DNA from: Hydrogenophaga sp.
GTDB lineage: Bacteria > Pseudomonadota > Gammaproteobacteria > Burkholderiales > Burkholderiaceae_C
DNA: 44,900 nt
Reading direction: 5' to 3'
Assembly (NCBI RefSeq): GCF_018780385.1
Contig: NZ_JADMJO010000071.1
Span: forward strand, 1 to 44,900
Below the pieces are notes generated by a model. It searched no databases, was not told the origin of the DNA, and worked only from the letters and a program-made list of their open reading frames with translations. Made by a program: the position numbers and the translations under genes. Shown piece after piece: positions 16,131 through 24,301 of this stretch (positions are counted from its first letter, which is position 1; every line of letters begins with the position of its first letter).

Positions 16131-16994
16131 ATGCCACTACACCGCGCCGACTTCCGCTTCTTCCACCGCCTGCGCGTGCGCTGGGCCGAGGTGGACATGC
16201 AGAAGATCGTCTTCAACGCGCACTACCTGATGTATTTCGACACCGCCATCACCGACTACTGGCGCGCGTTGGGTCTGCCCTACCAGGAAAGCATGGAGCA
16301 CCTCGACGGCGACCTGTACGTGGTGAAGGCCACGGTGGAGTTCCACGCCTCGGCGCGGGTGGACGACCAGCTTGAGGTGGCCATGAGGTGCAGCCGCATC
16401 GGCAACTCCTCGCTCACCTTCACCGGCGCCATCTTCCGTGGCGACGAACACCTGATCACCGGCGAGATCATCTACGTCTTTGCCGACCCGGCCACGCAGA
16501 CTTCACGACCGGTGCCCGCGTTGCTGCGCGACATCCTGACGGGATATGAGGCGGGCGAGGCTGTGACCGAGGTGCGCGTGGGCGCGTGGAGCGAACTCGG
16601 CCCGGACGCCCAGCGCCTGCGCACCGCGGTGTTCGTCGAAGAGCAGCGCATTCCGAAAGAGCTGGAGTGGGACGAGGCCGACACCACAGCCGTGCACGCC
16701 GTGGCCTACAACCGGCTGGGCCGCCCGCTGGCCACTGGCCGCCTGCTGGCCCACGAGCCGGGCACGTCCAAGATCGGCCGCATGGCGGTGGACCGAACGC
16801 TGCGCGGCGGGCGCCTGGGGCGTGATGTCTTGGAGGCCTTGATGGAAGCGGCGCGTGAGCGCGGCGATGCCGAGGTGGTGTTGCACGCGCAACGCAGCGC
16901 AGAGGGCTTCTATGCCCGGCTGGGTTACACGGTGTTGGGCGCGCCGTTCGAAGAGGCCGGCATCCCGCACGTGACCATGTTCAAGCGGCTCTGA
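16131..16994 (+). CDS. Thioesterase (YbgC-like hotdog)-GNAT fusion
   Basis: The protein has 287 aa and two domains. Residues about 1-135 form a 4HBT hotdog acyl-CoA thioesterase: RVRWAEVDMQKIVFNAHYLMYFDTA, VVKATVEFHASARVDDQL, SLTFTGAIFRGDEHLITGEIIYV (in part). Residues about 145-287 form a GNAT related to the ElaA/YjcF type: RLRTAVFVEEQRIPKELEWD, GRPLATGRLL, KIGRMAVDRTLRGGRLGRDV and AEGFYARLGYTVLG. The fusion suggests that an acyl group or CoA product passes between the two activities, but no shared substrate is known. It starts two bases after the esterase stop; the NRDE gene converges, four bases away. The reading frame is intact across the junction. Confidence 0.9.
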   Translation: MPLHRADFRFFHRLRVRWAEVDMQKIVFNAHYLMYFDTAITDYWRALGLPYQESMEHLDGDLYVVKATVEFHASARVDDQLEVAMRCSRIGNSSLTFTGAIFRGDEHLITGEIIYVFADPATQTSRPVPALLRDILTGYEAGEAVTEVRVGAWSELGPDAQRLRTAVFVEEQRIPKELEWDEADTTAVHAVAYNRLGRPLATGRLLAHEPGTSKIGRMAVDRTLRGGRLGRDVLEALMEAARERGDAEVVLHAQRSAEGFYARLGYTVLGAPFEEAGIPHVTMFKRL

Positions 16995-16997
16995 GGC

Positions 16998-17825
16998 TCA
17001 CCACACCAGCGTTTCGAGGTGGGCTTGTTCGGGCACCAGGCGGGCCACAGGCAGAGCGGGATCGTGGGTCCATTCATGGACGGTCACGGCGAAGCCCTGC
17101 GGCTGCGCTCGCACGCTGACCACCTGGCTGGTGCGCGTGCCATACGCGCGATCGGCCATGCGCACGAACGGGCTGGAGAGTGCTCGCTCCAGGTCGTCGG
17201 GCACGCCGGTGTGCGGCAGTTCCGGGTCCAGCACCGGCTGGTCGTGGGTCAGGGCCACTGACAAGGGAGACAACCAGTCGGATGCCGTGGTCAGCGATTC
17301 GCCGATCGCGGCTTTCAGTCGCAGGGTCTTGGGCCACGGTGTGTCCAGGCTCGCGTTGGACAGACCGAAGATGCCGGCACCCAGCGCACGCTGGTGCAGC
17401 ACGCTCGCCTGAGCACCGTGCGGCGCGTCGGGGTCGCGGTTGCCCAGCCAGTGCCAGGCGCGGGCATGGAAGTCGCCCACCACCAGATTGAAGGCGCCGT
17501 ACTCGGCCGGGGCGATGCCGGCCGCAAACCGCCCGACATCACCATCGCTCTGCAGCCATCGTGTGACGAGCTCGCCACGGCTGCGCCGGGCGGGTTCCTG
17601 CACCGGCTGGCGCACGTTGGTCAGCATGGCCACGCGCCCATGGGTGGTCAGGCCCAGCCATGTGCCGCGGTCACGCAGATCGCGACCGCCCACCACCTCG
17701 GTGCCATCGTCCAGCCGCCAGCGGTGCAGCGGCGCGGTGGGCCGATCCAGGAATTCGTCGCGGTTGGCGGCGATGAGCAAGGGGCAGACCGGGTCAGCGT
17801 TCAGCGCAAAGGCAATCAAGCACAT
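16998..17825 (-). CDS. NRDE-family (TANGO2-like) protein
   Basis: The protein has 275 aa. It starts MCLIAFAL, with Cys2 placed as in Ntn-type members, and carries the naming motif AANRDEFLDRP (18-28), GGRDLRDRGTWLGLTTHGRVAMLTN (in part) and the middle block FNLVVGD. The family is widespread but poorly understood; eukaryotic TANGO2 has been linked to haem/acyl-CoA handling. It ends four bases from the convergent thioesterase-GNAT gene. The next minus-strand gene upstream is ygfZ, 12 bases away, so the two are probably co-transcribed. Confidence 0.9.
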   Translation of the reverse strand: MCLIAFALNADPVCPLLIAANRDEFLDRPTAPLHRWRLDDGTEVVGGRDLRDRGTWLGLTTHGRVAMLTNVRQPVQEPARRSRGELVTRWLQSDGDVGRFAAGIAPAEYGAFNLVVGDFHARAWHWLGNRDPDAPHGAQASVLHQRALGAGIFGLSNASLDTPWPKTLRLKAAIGESLTTASDWLSPLSVALTHDQPVLDPELPHTGVPDDLERALSSPFVRMADRAYGTRTSQVVSVRAQPQGFAVTVHEWTHDPALPVARLVPEQAHLETLVW

Positions 17826-17837
17826 GCCGAGCCTGGT

Positions 17838-18773
17838 TCAAATGTCGTCGAGCAGCGGGTAGGGCAGGGGCAGCAAGCTCAGCGCCGGCCCACTGGCGCT
17901 GCCGGCGTGCAAGCTGCCATCGGCGGCCGCGCTGGTCTGCATGGAGACGATGGCATCGAAGCCGCCGCCCGGGTGGGGCGCCGCCTGGACCACCGTGCCG
18001 CAGGGTTGCTCGGCGTCGCGGCTGTGGAACACCTCCTGCCCGGCGGCCAGGGCCTCAGGGCCGTGCACCAGATAAGCCCGGCGCTTGAGCGTGCCGCGAA
18101 ACTGGCTGCGCGCCACCACCTCCTGGCCGGGGTAGCAGCCTTTCTTGAAGTTCACGCCGCCGACCGACTCGTAGTTGAGCATCTGCGGCACGAAGGCCTC
18201 AAACACCGGCTGGCTGAGTGTGGCCACCGCGCTTTTCACGTCCAGCCAGTTCCACAGGTCTTCACTCAAGGTGTCACCGGCGGGCGCTGCGGCGGAGGCG
18301 GGAGCCACCCACAGGGCGCGCGCGGTTCCGTCGGCGGCGTACAGGCGCACCACGCTGGCGTCTTCGTTGCGCCACTGCGTCCACGGCGCATCCGGCAGGG
18401 TGGTGGGCACGGTGCTGCCGGCCAGGCCCCAGATGGTGAAGGCCTCGCTGGCATCACTCAGCTTGGCTTTGGCGCGCAAGACAAACATCGACAGCCGCTT
18501 GAGCGTGGCGGGCAGCAGGTCCCGGCTGCAGATCAGCAGAATCTGGTCGTGGCTGCGCTTGAAACCCACGAAGCTGGCCTGCATGCGGCCCTTGGCCGAG
18601 CAGAAGGCCGCAAGGCGCGCTTCGGACAGGCCCAGCAGTGCGAAATCGTGGGTGAGCTGGCCATGGAGAAATGTCGCGGCGTCTTCTCCATCGACCTGGA
18701 TCACCCCCAGCCCGGTCAACCTGGCGACGCCGTGAAGAGCTTGGGTGCTATCGAGATTCAAGGGTGGCGTCAT
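17838..18773 (-). CDS. ygfZ: YgfZ-type folate-binding, Fe-S cluster maintenance protein
   Basis: The protein has 311 aa. The decisive motif is KGCYPGQEVVAR, the conserved K-G-C-x-x-G-Q-E signature with the redox-active Cys. Upstream features are the GcvT-like N-terminal half (VDGEDAATFLHGQLTHDF) and AFCSAKGRMQASF. YgfZ binds tetrahydrofolate and helps assemble or repair iron-sulphur clusters in enzymes such as MiaB. The start at 18773 (MTPPLNLD) is chosen over an upstream ATG at 18827, which would add 18 residues with no conserved look. No strong Shine-Dalgarno sequence is seen. It is divergent from mltG. Confidence 0.9.
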   Translation of the reverse strand: MTPPLNLDSTQALHGVARLTGLGVIQVDGEDAATFLHGQLTHDFALLGLSEARLAAFCSAKGRMQASFVGFKRSHDQILLICSRDLLPATLKRLSMFVLRAKAKLSDASEAFTIWGLAGSTVPTTLPDAPWTQWRNEDASVVRLYAADGTARALWVAPASAAAPAGDTLSEDLWNWLDVKSAVATLSQPVFEAFVPQMLNYESVGGVNFKKGCYPGQEVVARSQFRGTLKRRAYLVHGPEALAAGQEVFHSRDAEQPCGTVVQAAPHPGGGFDAIVSMQTSAAADGSLHAGSASGPALSLLPLPYPLLDDI

Positions 18774-18884
18774 GGGGGAGGGGCGGCGCAAGAGGAACGC
18801 CTCGCTGTGGAAGTGCCCGATTATCATCGTGTGCCCGCTTCAGGCGCTTCGCGCCAGACCCATCCCCCTGCTGAGCTCACACCC

Positions 18885-19895
18885 TTGTTACGCCTACTCA
18901 AACTCATGTTCGTGCTGCCCCTGGTGGCCCTGCTGATCGCGGGTGCCTTCGGTGTGTGGTGGATCGATGAACCGTTGCGGCTGGCCTCCGGCGTGACCGA
19001 GCAGAAGCCCCTGGACGTGGAGATCGAGCCCGGTCAGTCGGCCCGTGGCGTTGCTGAAAAACTCGCTTCGTCGGGTGTTCAGACACCCTGGGTGCTGTTG
19101 TACGGCTGGTTCCGGGTGTCGGGCCAGTCGCGTGACATCAAAGCCGGCAGCTACGAAATTGCCCCGGGCACCACGCCGCGCGGCCTGCTCTCCAAGCTGG
19201 TGCGGGGCGAGCAGGCCTTTCGCACCATCACCCTGCTGGAGGGCTGGAACTACCGCCAGGTGTTCGATCTGGTGCGCGCCTCGCCCGACCTCACCCAGGA
19301 CCTCAACAACCTGAGTTCGGCCGACATCATGGCCCTCATCGGGTACCCCGGTCGCCACCCCGAAGGGCGGTTTTTCCCCGACACCTATCGCGTGGCCAAA
19401 CGCGCCAACGCCTCCAGCGTGTTGCGCCAGGCCGCTCAGGCCATGGACAAGCGCCTGGCCGACGCGTGGGCCCAGCGAGACAGCACCGTGCCGCTGCGCA
19501 CCCCGGAAGAGGCGCTCATCCTGGCCAGCATCATCGAAAAGGAAACCGGTCTGGAAAGCGACCGCCGCCGCATCGGCGGTGTGTTTTCCAACCGGCTGCG
19601 CATCGGCATGCGTCTGCAAACCGACCCTGCCGTCATTTACGGCCTGGGTGAGCGTTTCGACGGCAATCTGCGCCGCGACGACCTGCTGACCGACTCGCCC
19701 TACAACACCTACACCCGCGCCGGGCTGCCACCCACGCCGATCGCCATGCCGGGTGCCGCGTCGCTGCGGGCGGCCGTGCAGCCAGGAGACACCAACGCCA
19801 TCTATTTCGTGGCGCGGGGCGACGGTTCAAGCCAGTTCAGCGCCACGCTCGAAGAGCACAATGCCGCGGTGCAGCGCTACATCCTGCGCCGCTGA
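18885..19895 (+). CDS. mltG: Endolytic murein transglycosylase MltG
   Basis: The protein has 336 aa with the proposed TTG start. An N-terminal membrane anchor (about 8-28, [19 protein letters not shown]) is followed by a LysM-like part and the YceG catalytic domain. The catalytic Glu lies in [49 protein letters not shown] and [16 protein letters not shown] are also typical. MltG cuts nascent glycan strands at the inner membrane and sets strand length. TTG at 18885 adds MLRLLKL, which supplies positive charges before the anchor; ATG at 18906 is the alternative. tmk starts 27 bp downstream and is co-oriented, the usual arrangement. Confidence 0.92.
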   Translation: MLRLLKLMFVLPLVALLIAGAFGVWWIDEPLRLASGVTEQKPLDVEIEPGQSARGVAEKLASSGVQTPWVLLYGWFRVSGQSRDIKAGSYEIAPGTTPRGLLSKLVRGEQAFRTITLLEGWNYRQVFDLVRASPDLTQDLNNLSSADIMALIGYPGRHPEGRFFPDTYRVAKRANASSVLRQAAQAMDKRLADAWAQRDSTVPLRTPEEALILASIIEKETGLESDRRRIGGVFSNRLRIGMRLQTDPAVIYGLGERFDGNLRRDDLLTDSPYNTYTRAGLPPTPIAMPGAASLRAAVQPGDTNAIYFVARGDGSSQFSATLEEHNAAVQRYILRR

Positions 19896-19921
19896 TTCCC
19901 GCCCGAACCTCACCCATTTCA

Positions 19922-20581
19922 ATGCAGACCGCTGGACTTTTCATCACGTTTGAGGGCATCGACGGTGCGGGCAAATCCACCCACATTGCCGGCCTGGCCC
20001 AGGCTTTTCGGGCCCAGGGGCGGGCCGTCACGCTCACCCGCGAACCCGGTGGCACACCGCTGGCCGAAAAGCTGCGCGAGCTGGTGCTGAACGACCCGAT
20101 GGATCCACTGAGCGAAGCCCTGCTGATGTTTGCCGCGCGGCGCGACCACCTGCAACAGGTGATCGAGCCCGCGCTGGCCCGCGGCGATGTGGTGCTCTGT
20201 GACCGCTTCACCGATGCGACGTTTGCCTACCAGGGCGCTGGTCGCGGCTTCGACCTGGACGTGCTGCGCCAGCTGGAGCGCTGGGTACAGGCGCTGCCGG
20301 CCCAGGACGAGCGCTTGCGCCAACCCGACCTGACGGTGTGGTTCGATCTGCCACCTGCCGTGGCCGCCGAGCGTCTGGCCGGCGCGCGCCTGCCCGACCG
20401 CTTCGAATCCCAACCCCTGGCGTTCTTCGAACGGGTGGCCGCAGGTTACGGTGATCGGCTGCGCCAGGATCCCGCGCGTTTCGCCCGCGTGGCCTCGGAC
20501 CAACCCAAAGATGCGGTGTGGCGCCAGGTGCGGCAGGCCTTCGAGCAACGCGGCTGGCTGCGGGCCGAGGTACACCCATGA
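19922..20581 (+). CDS. tmk: Thymidylate kinase
   Basis: The protein has 219 aa. Walker A is GIDGAGKST (12-20); other features are [15 protein letters not shown], the DRF motif in [18 protein letters not shown], and a lid region with [11 protein letters not shown]. It phosphorylates dTMP to dTDP with ATP, in the cytoplasm. It follows mltG by 27 bp and overlaps holB by four bases (ATGA at 20578-20581), so translation is coupled to the polymerase subunit. Confidence 0.96.
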   Translation: MQTAGLFITFEGIDGAGKSTHIAGLAQAFRAQGRAVTLTREPGGTPLAEKLRELVLNDPMDPLSEALLMFAARRDHLQQVIEPALARGDVVLCDRFTDATFAYQGAGRGFDLDVLRQLERWVQALPAQDERLRQPDLTVWFDLPPAVAAERLAGARLPDRFESQPLAFFERVAAGYGDRLRQDPARFARVASDQPKDAVWRQVRQAFEQRGWLRAEVHP

Positions 20582-21621
20582 GCGGTTCAAATCTTGCGCC
20601 CTGGTTGCAGGCCCAACTCGTCAGCCTGATGGCCCAACGGGGCCATGCCTTGCTGCTCTCGGGCCCCTCGGGTCTCGGACAATACGACCTGGCCCTGGCG
20701 CTGGCGCGCGCCTGGCTATGCGAACAGCCCACACCGCAGGGCGCTTGCGGCGAATGTGGCAGCTGCCACGCCATCGACGTGCGCACCCATGCCGACCTGT
20801 GCGCGCTCATGCCCGAGGTGCTCAGCCTCGAATTGGGCTGGCCCCTGGACGAAAGCGCGCAAAAAGAGATCGACGACAAGAAGCGCAAACCCAGCAAGCT
20901 GATTCGGGTGGAAGCCGCGCGCGAGGCGGTTGCCTTCACCCAGACCACCCGCTCGCGCGGCAACACCAAGGTGATCCTGGTCTACCCGGCCGAGCGCATG
21001 AACATGGAGTCGGCCAACACCTTGCTCAAGACGCTGGAAGAGCCGGTCGGCGAGGTGCGCTTCATCCTGGCCACAGAGTCTGCTCACCAACTGTTGCCCA
21101 CCATCCGCAGCCGCTGTCAGACCCATGCGATGGTCTGGCCAACGCAGCCCGAGGCGCTCGGCTGGTTGATCGGGCAGGTGAGCGCTGCGCAAGCGGGTGG
21201 CAAATCCCCCGCTTCACCGCCCACGCCCGAACAGGCTGCGGCGTGGCTGCAGGCGGCGGGTGGCCGACCCGATGACGCGCTGGCCTGGGCTTCCAGCGGG
21301 CTGGATGCCAAAGCCTGGGCCGGTTTGCCTCAAGCACTGGCACGAGGCGACTGGTCGGTGCTGGCCGACTGGCCCGCAGCCCAGCAGCTCGCCGTGTTGC
21401 AGAAGCTGTGTCACGACCTGATGGCCCATGGCTCGGGTGCCCCGGCCCGGTTTTTTCCGACCGCGGGACTGCCTGCGGCCCCGCGCATGACGGCATTGGC
21501 CGCCTGGTCGCGCGAACTGATGCAGGCCGCACGCTCCGTGGAGCACCCCTACAACCCGGGCCTCATGCAAGAAGCCTGGGCTGCACGCACGCGTCAGGTG
21601 CTGGCGGCCAAGGCGCACTGA
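20578..21621 (+). CDS. holB: DNA polymerase III subunit delta prime
   Basis: The protein has 347 aa. An AAA+ clamp-loader fold is visible: the degenerate P-loop [15 protein letters not shown], where Gln replaces the Walker lysine as expected for the ATP-inactive delta prime; the zinc-binding CGECGSCH; and the sensor region [21 protein letters not shown] followed by LPTIRSRCQ. It is a stator of the clamp loader. Compared with E. coli it has an insertion near residue 90 ([17 protein letters not shown]), as in other Burkholderiales (recalled). The start at 20578 overlaps the tmk stop by four bases; a longer in-frame start 60 bp upstream inside tmk is rejected. Confidence 0.95.
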   Translation: MSGSNLAPWLQAQLVSLMAQRGHALLLSGPSGLGQYDLALALARAWLCEQPTPQGACGECGSCHAIDVRTHADLCALMPEVLSLELGWPLDESAQKEIDDKKRKPSKLIRVEAAREAVAFTQTTRSRGNTKVILVYPAERMNMESANTLLKTLEEPVGEVRFILATESAHQLLPTIRSRCQTHAMVWPTQPEALGWLIGQVSAAQAGGKSPASPPTPEQAAAWLQAAGGRPDDALAWASSGLDAKAWAGLPQALARGDWSVLADWPAAQQLAVLQKLCHDLMAHGSGAPARFFPTAGLPAAPRMTALAAWSRELMQAARSVEHPYNPGLMQEAWAARTRQVLAAKAH

Positions 21622-21651
21622 CTCCACAAAATGACCCACCCGGGCATGGTT

Positions 21652-21665
21652 TTGCAGCGCTGCAA
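21652..21665. promoter_or_regulatory. 14-bp perfect palindrome upstream of pilZ
   Basis: TTGCAGCGCTGCAA reads the same on both strands. It lies 42 bases before the pilZ start in the 85-bp gap after holB. A TAAACT element, a possible -10 box, lies between it and pilZ. It may be an operator or may simply be chance; no second copy was noticed in the other intergenic regions I examined. Confidence 0.4.
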
Positions 21666-21706
21666 CAGGGCGCACCCCGCGCGGGATTGCCGCTAAACTC
21701 GCAGCG

Positions 21707-22078
21707 ATGAGCACAAACCCTTCTCCCTCGGCAGCAGCGGCACGCCCGAGCGTGATCCAGCTCTCCATCAAGGAGAAGGCAGCGCTCTATGCAGCCTACA
21801 TTCCCTTGTTCACAGACGGCGGCATCTTCATCCCGTCTTCCCGCGAATACCGACTGGGCGACGACGTGTATGTGTTGCTCAGTCTGCCTGACGATCCACA
21901 GCGCTATCCGGTAGCAGGCAAGGTGGCCTGGGTCACCCCGGCCAAGGCTTCGGGGGGGCGCACGCAAGGTGTTGGCATCCGCTTCCCGTCCGACGAAAAG
22001 TCGCGCATGTTGAAGCTGAAGATCGAGGAGATCCTCGGCTCCAGCCTCGGCTCCGACCGCGCCACCCAGACGCTCTGA
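21707..22078 (+). CDS. pilZ: PilZ domain protein, type IV pilus-type PilZ
   Basis: The protein has 123 aa and consists of one PilZ fold: IQLSIKEKAALYAAYIPLFTDGGIFIP, GDDVYVLLSLPDDPQRYPVAGKVAWVTP, GVGIRFPSDEKSR (each in part or in order). The classical N-terminal RxxxR cyclic-di-GMP motif is missing, as in the founding PilZ of type IV pilus systems, which acts through PilB/FimX rather than by binding the nucleotide itself. The gene order holB-pilZ-tatD is the conserved arrangement of this orthologue in beta- and gammaproteobacteria (established), which supports the name. Confidence 0.9.
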   Translation: MSTNPSPSAAAARPSVIQLSIKEKAALYAAYIPLFTDGGIFIPSSREYRLGDDVYVLLSLPDDPQRYPVAGKVAWVTPAKASGGRTQGVGIRFPSDEKSRMLKLKIEEILGSSLGSDRATQTL

Positions 22079-22107
22079 GGCGGCTCTTCTCCCGTTGTGA
22101 CGCTGAT

Positions 22108-22125
22108 CGGGCCTTGAAAGGCCCG
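22108..22125 (+). terminator. Hairpin between pilZ and tatD
   Basis: CGGGCCTTGAAAGGCCCG is an 18-base perfect palindromic hairpin, with a GC stem of at least six pairs. It lies 30 bases after the pilZ stop and 30 bases before the tatD start. No U-tract follows, so it may attenuate or stabilise the transcript rather than end it. Confidence 0.4.
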
Positions 22126-22154
22126 CTTCCCGTTGCCGAATTCCCAAGGCCCGC

Positions 22155-22976
22155 ATGTTCACCGATTCCCACTGCCATTTGAATTTCCCGGAGCTCAAAA
22201 GCCAGCTACCCGAGATATTGAGCGCCATGGCACAAGCGCAGGTGGACCGGGCGCTGTGCATCTGCACCACGCTGGAAGAGTTCGAGGATGTCCACACGCT
22301 CGCGCGCGAGCACGACAACCTCTGGTCCACGGTGGGCGTGCACCCCGACAACGAGGGGGTGCAGGAGCCCACGCTGGACGATCTGATTGAACGGGCTGCA
22401 CGTCCGCGCGTGGTGGGGATCGGCGAAACCGGGCTGGACTACTACCGTCTGGGCGAGCGCACCACGGCCGACATGGCCTGGCAGCGCGAACGTTTTCGCA
22501 CCCACATCCGTGCGGCGCGGCGCACCAGCCTCCCACTCGTGATCCATACCCGCAGTGCTTCTGAAGACACCCTGACCATCCTGCGCGAGGAGGGCGGGTT
22601 TCAGGGCGATGCAGGATCGATGGACGCGGCCCGGGGCGTGTTTCACTGCTTCACCGAAACCGCCGAGGTGGCGCGCGCCGCCCTGGACCTCGGTTTCTAC
22701 ATCTCGTTCTCCGGCATCCTCACGTTTCGCAGTGCGGGCGACCTGCGCGAAGTCGCCGCCTTCGTGCCGCTGGATCGCATGTTGATCGAGACCGACAGCC
22801 CCTACCTGGCACCGGTGCCCCATCGGGGAAAGACCAACTCGCCGGCCTTCGTGCCGAGGGTCGCGGAGCAGATTGCCCAGATCAGGGGCCTGACCGTGAC
22901 CGACGTGGCACAGGCCACCAGTGTGAATTTCGATCGCCTCTTTGACCGGGTAACGTCACCTCAAGCGGCATTTTGA
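22155..22976 (+). CDS. tatD: TatD-family metal-dependent hydrolase (DNase)
   Basis: The protein has 273 aa. The metal-binding signature DSHCHLNF is at residues 4-11, followed by GVHPDN, IGETGLDYYR, VIHTRSA, GVFHCFTE and the C-terminal LIETDSPYLAPVPHRGKTNSP (in part). These are the TatD class signatures of a TIM-barrel 3'-5' exonuclease / deoxyribonuclease in DNA repair. It follows pilZ by 76 bp with a hairpin between them. The ankyrin gene begins 13 bp after its stop. Confidence 0.94.
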   Translation: MFTDSHCHLNFPELKSQLPEILSAMAQAQVDRALCICTTLEEFEDVHTLAREHDNLWSTVGVHPDNEGVQEPTLDDLIERAARPRVVGIGETGLDYYRLGERTTADMAWQRERFRTHIRAARRTSLPLVIHTRSASEDTLTILREEGGFQGDAGSMDAARGVFHCFTETAEVARAALDLGFYISFSGILTFRSAGDLREVAAFVPLDRMLIETDSPYLAPVPHRGKTNSPAFVPRVAEQIAQIRGLTVTDVAQATSVNFDRLFDRVTSPQAAF

Positions 22977-22989
22977 GTTGATATTTCAC

Positions 22990-23670
22990 ATGAAGACTAT
23001 GAAAAAGATCCAAGTTTTTAAATGGTTGTGCGTGCCATTGCTCTTGATTTCCAGCACGCTGTGGGCCGACTCGTTCAGCGACTTTTTTTCGGCGGTCAAG
23101 CGTGATGATGTTGGCGCGGTGCGGCAGCTGGCTCAGCGCGGGTTCGACTTGAACACGCGAAGTGAGGAGGGCGAACATGCGCTGTTCATGGCCTTGCGCG
23201 AAAACGCGCCAGAGGTCACGGCCTTCCTTCTGGGACAGGCCAAGGTGCAGGTGGAAAGTCGCAGCCCCAAGGACGAGAGCCCGCTGATGATGGCGGCGCT
23301 GAAAGGAAAGCTGGAGGCGGCCCGGCGCCTGATCGCGCGCAACGCGGAAGTGAACAAGCCCGGCTGGACCCCCTTGCACTACGCCGCCACCAACGCAGAC
23401 GAAACGAGTCTGCCCGTGGCGCGTCTCTTGCTGGAGCACCACGCCTATATCGATGCTGAGTCCCCCAACGGCACGACGCCGTTGATGATGGCGGCGCACT
23501 ACGGCCACCCTGCAGTGGTGAAGCTGCTGCTGGAAGAGGGCGCCGATCCCCTGCTGAAGAATCAGCAGGGACTCACGGCCATCGACTTCGCCAACCGCGC
23601 CCAGAGAGCCGAATCGGCCAATCTCATTGCAGCATTCGTCCGGGCGAAACAGCCCAAAGGCCGCTGGTAG
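22990..23670 (+). CDS. Exported ankyrin-repeat protein
   Basis: The protein has 226 aa. The N-terminus (MKTMKKIQVFKWLCVPLLLISSTLWADS in two parts) is a signal peptide with likely cleavage after LWA. About five ankyrin repeats follow; clear ones are SPLMMAALKGKLEAARRLIA, TPLHYAATNADETSLPVARL, and TPLMMAAHYGHPAVVKLLLE. Periplasmic ankyrin proteins serve as protein-binding scaffolds, sometimes as partners or antidotes of secreted enzymes; no such partner is evident here. The start at 22990 is preferred over TTG at 22978; 22999 is also possible. It lies 13 bp after tatD and is probably in its operon. Confidence 0.88.
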   Translation: MKTMKKIQVFKWLCVPLLLISSTLWADSFSDFFSAVKRDDVGAVRQLAQRGFDLNTRSEEGEHALFMALRENAPEVTAFLLGQAKVQVESRSPKDESPLMMAALKGKLEAARRLIARNAEVNKPGWTPLHYAATNADETSLPVARLLLEHHAYIDAESPNGTTPLMMAAHYGHPAVVKLLLEEGADPLLKNQQGLTAIDFANRAQRAESANLIAAFVRAKQPKGRW

Positions 23671-23721
23671 TCCCCCGCGGCAGTTTGCAAAGTGAAGACG
23701 AGGGACTTCACACCACGGCGT

Positions 23722-23752
23722 ATGTAGGTGTAACCCACATGGGGCAATTGCC
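23722..23752. promoter_or_regulatory. Two adjacent palindromic sites upstream of tctB
   Basis: An imperfect inverted repeat, ATGTAGGT-GTA-ACCCACAT (23722-23740, 7 of 8 pairs), is followed two bases on by the perfect palindrome GGCAATTGCC (23743-23752). A TTGACC element (23753-23758), a possible -35 box, follows directly, so a protein bound here would be placed to control tctBA. A GTGAAG/CTTCAC repeat lies just upstream (near 23691-23710). Confidence 0.45.
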
Positions 23753-23797
23753 TTGACCATATCAAAATCGCGACACCCATAAATTGGAGGAGACACC

Positions 23798-24286
23798 GTG
23801 AAGCTGGCAAGTCAAAAAGACTTTTTCTCTGGATTGATGTTCACCATCGTCGGCGCCTCGTTCGCCGTGGGTGCAACGAACTTCGACGTAGGCAACGCGG
23901 CCCGCATGGGGCCCGGCTACTTCCCCCTGCTGTTGGGCATCTTGCTGACGGTCCTGGGGCTGGTCATCACAGCCCAGTCCTTTCGCAGCAAGGCCCCCGA
24001 CGGAGACCCCATCGGGCGCATCGCCTGGCGTCCCCTGTGCTTCGTGCTCGGTGCCAATCTGGCCTTTGGTGTGTTGCTGGTGGGGCTTCCCTCCATCGGG
24101 ATCCCCGCCATGGGTCTGATCGTGGCCATCTACGGGCTGGTGATCATCGCTGGCTTTGCGCGTCCGAACTCCAGCATCAAGGAGTCCCTGATTCTCGCAA
24201 CGCTCCTGGCGATCGGCAGCTACGGCGCCTTCGTCTACATGCTCAACCTGCAGTTCCCGGTGTGGCCTGCTTTCCTGACCGCCTGA
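23798..24286 (+). CDS. tctB: Tripartite tricarboxylate transporter, small membrane subunit TctB
   Basis: The protein has 162 aa with four membrane segments (about 12-30, 43-62, 80-105, 122-150). It opens with KDFFSGLMFTIVGASFAVG and contains GPGYFPLLLGILLTVLGLV (in part), the signature of the TctB family. With TctA it forms the proton- or sodium-coupled membrane part of a carboxylate uptake system. The start codon is GTG with GGAGG upstream. tctA begins 15 bp downstream. No substrate-binding TctC gene is adjacent, which is common in Burkholderiales, where many such proteins are encoded elsewhere. Confidence 0.92.
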   Translation: MKLASQKDFFSGLMFTIVGASFAVGATNFDVGNAARMGPGYFPLLLGILLTVLGLVITAQSFRSKAPDGDPIGRIAWRPLCFVLGANLAFGVLLVGLPSIGIPAMGLIVAIYGLVIIAGFARPNSSIKESLILATLLAIGSYGAFVYMLNLQFPVWPAFLTA

Positions 24287-24301
24287 CCGGAGACACCCCC
24301 C

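Noticed and set aside
17394..18884. A long N-terminal extension in frame with mltG
   Set aside because: It overlaps two genes on the other strand (NRDE and ygfZ) and carries no conserved block; MltG needs its membrane anchor at the N-terminus.
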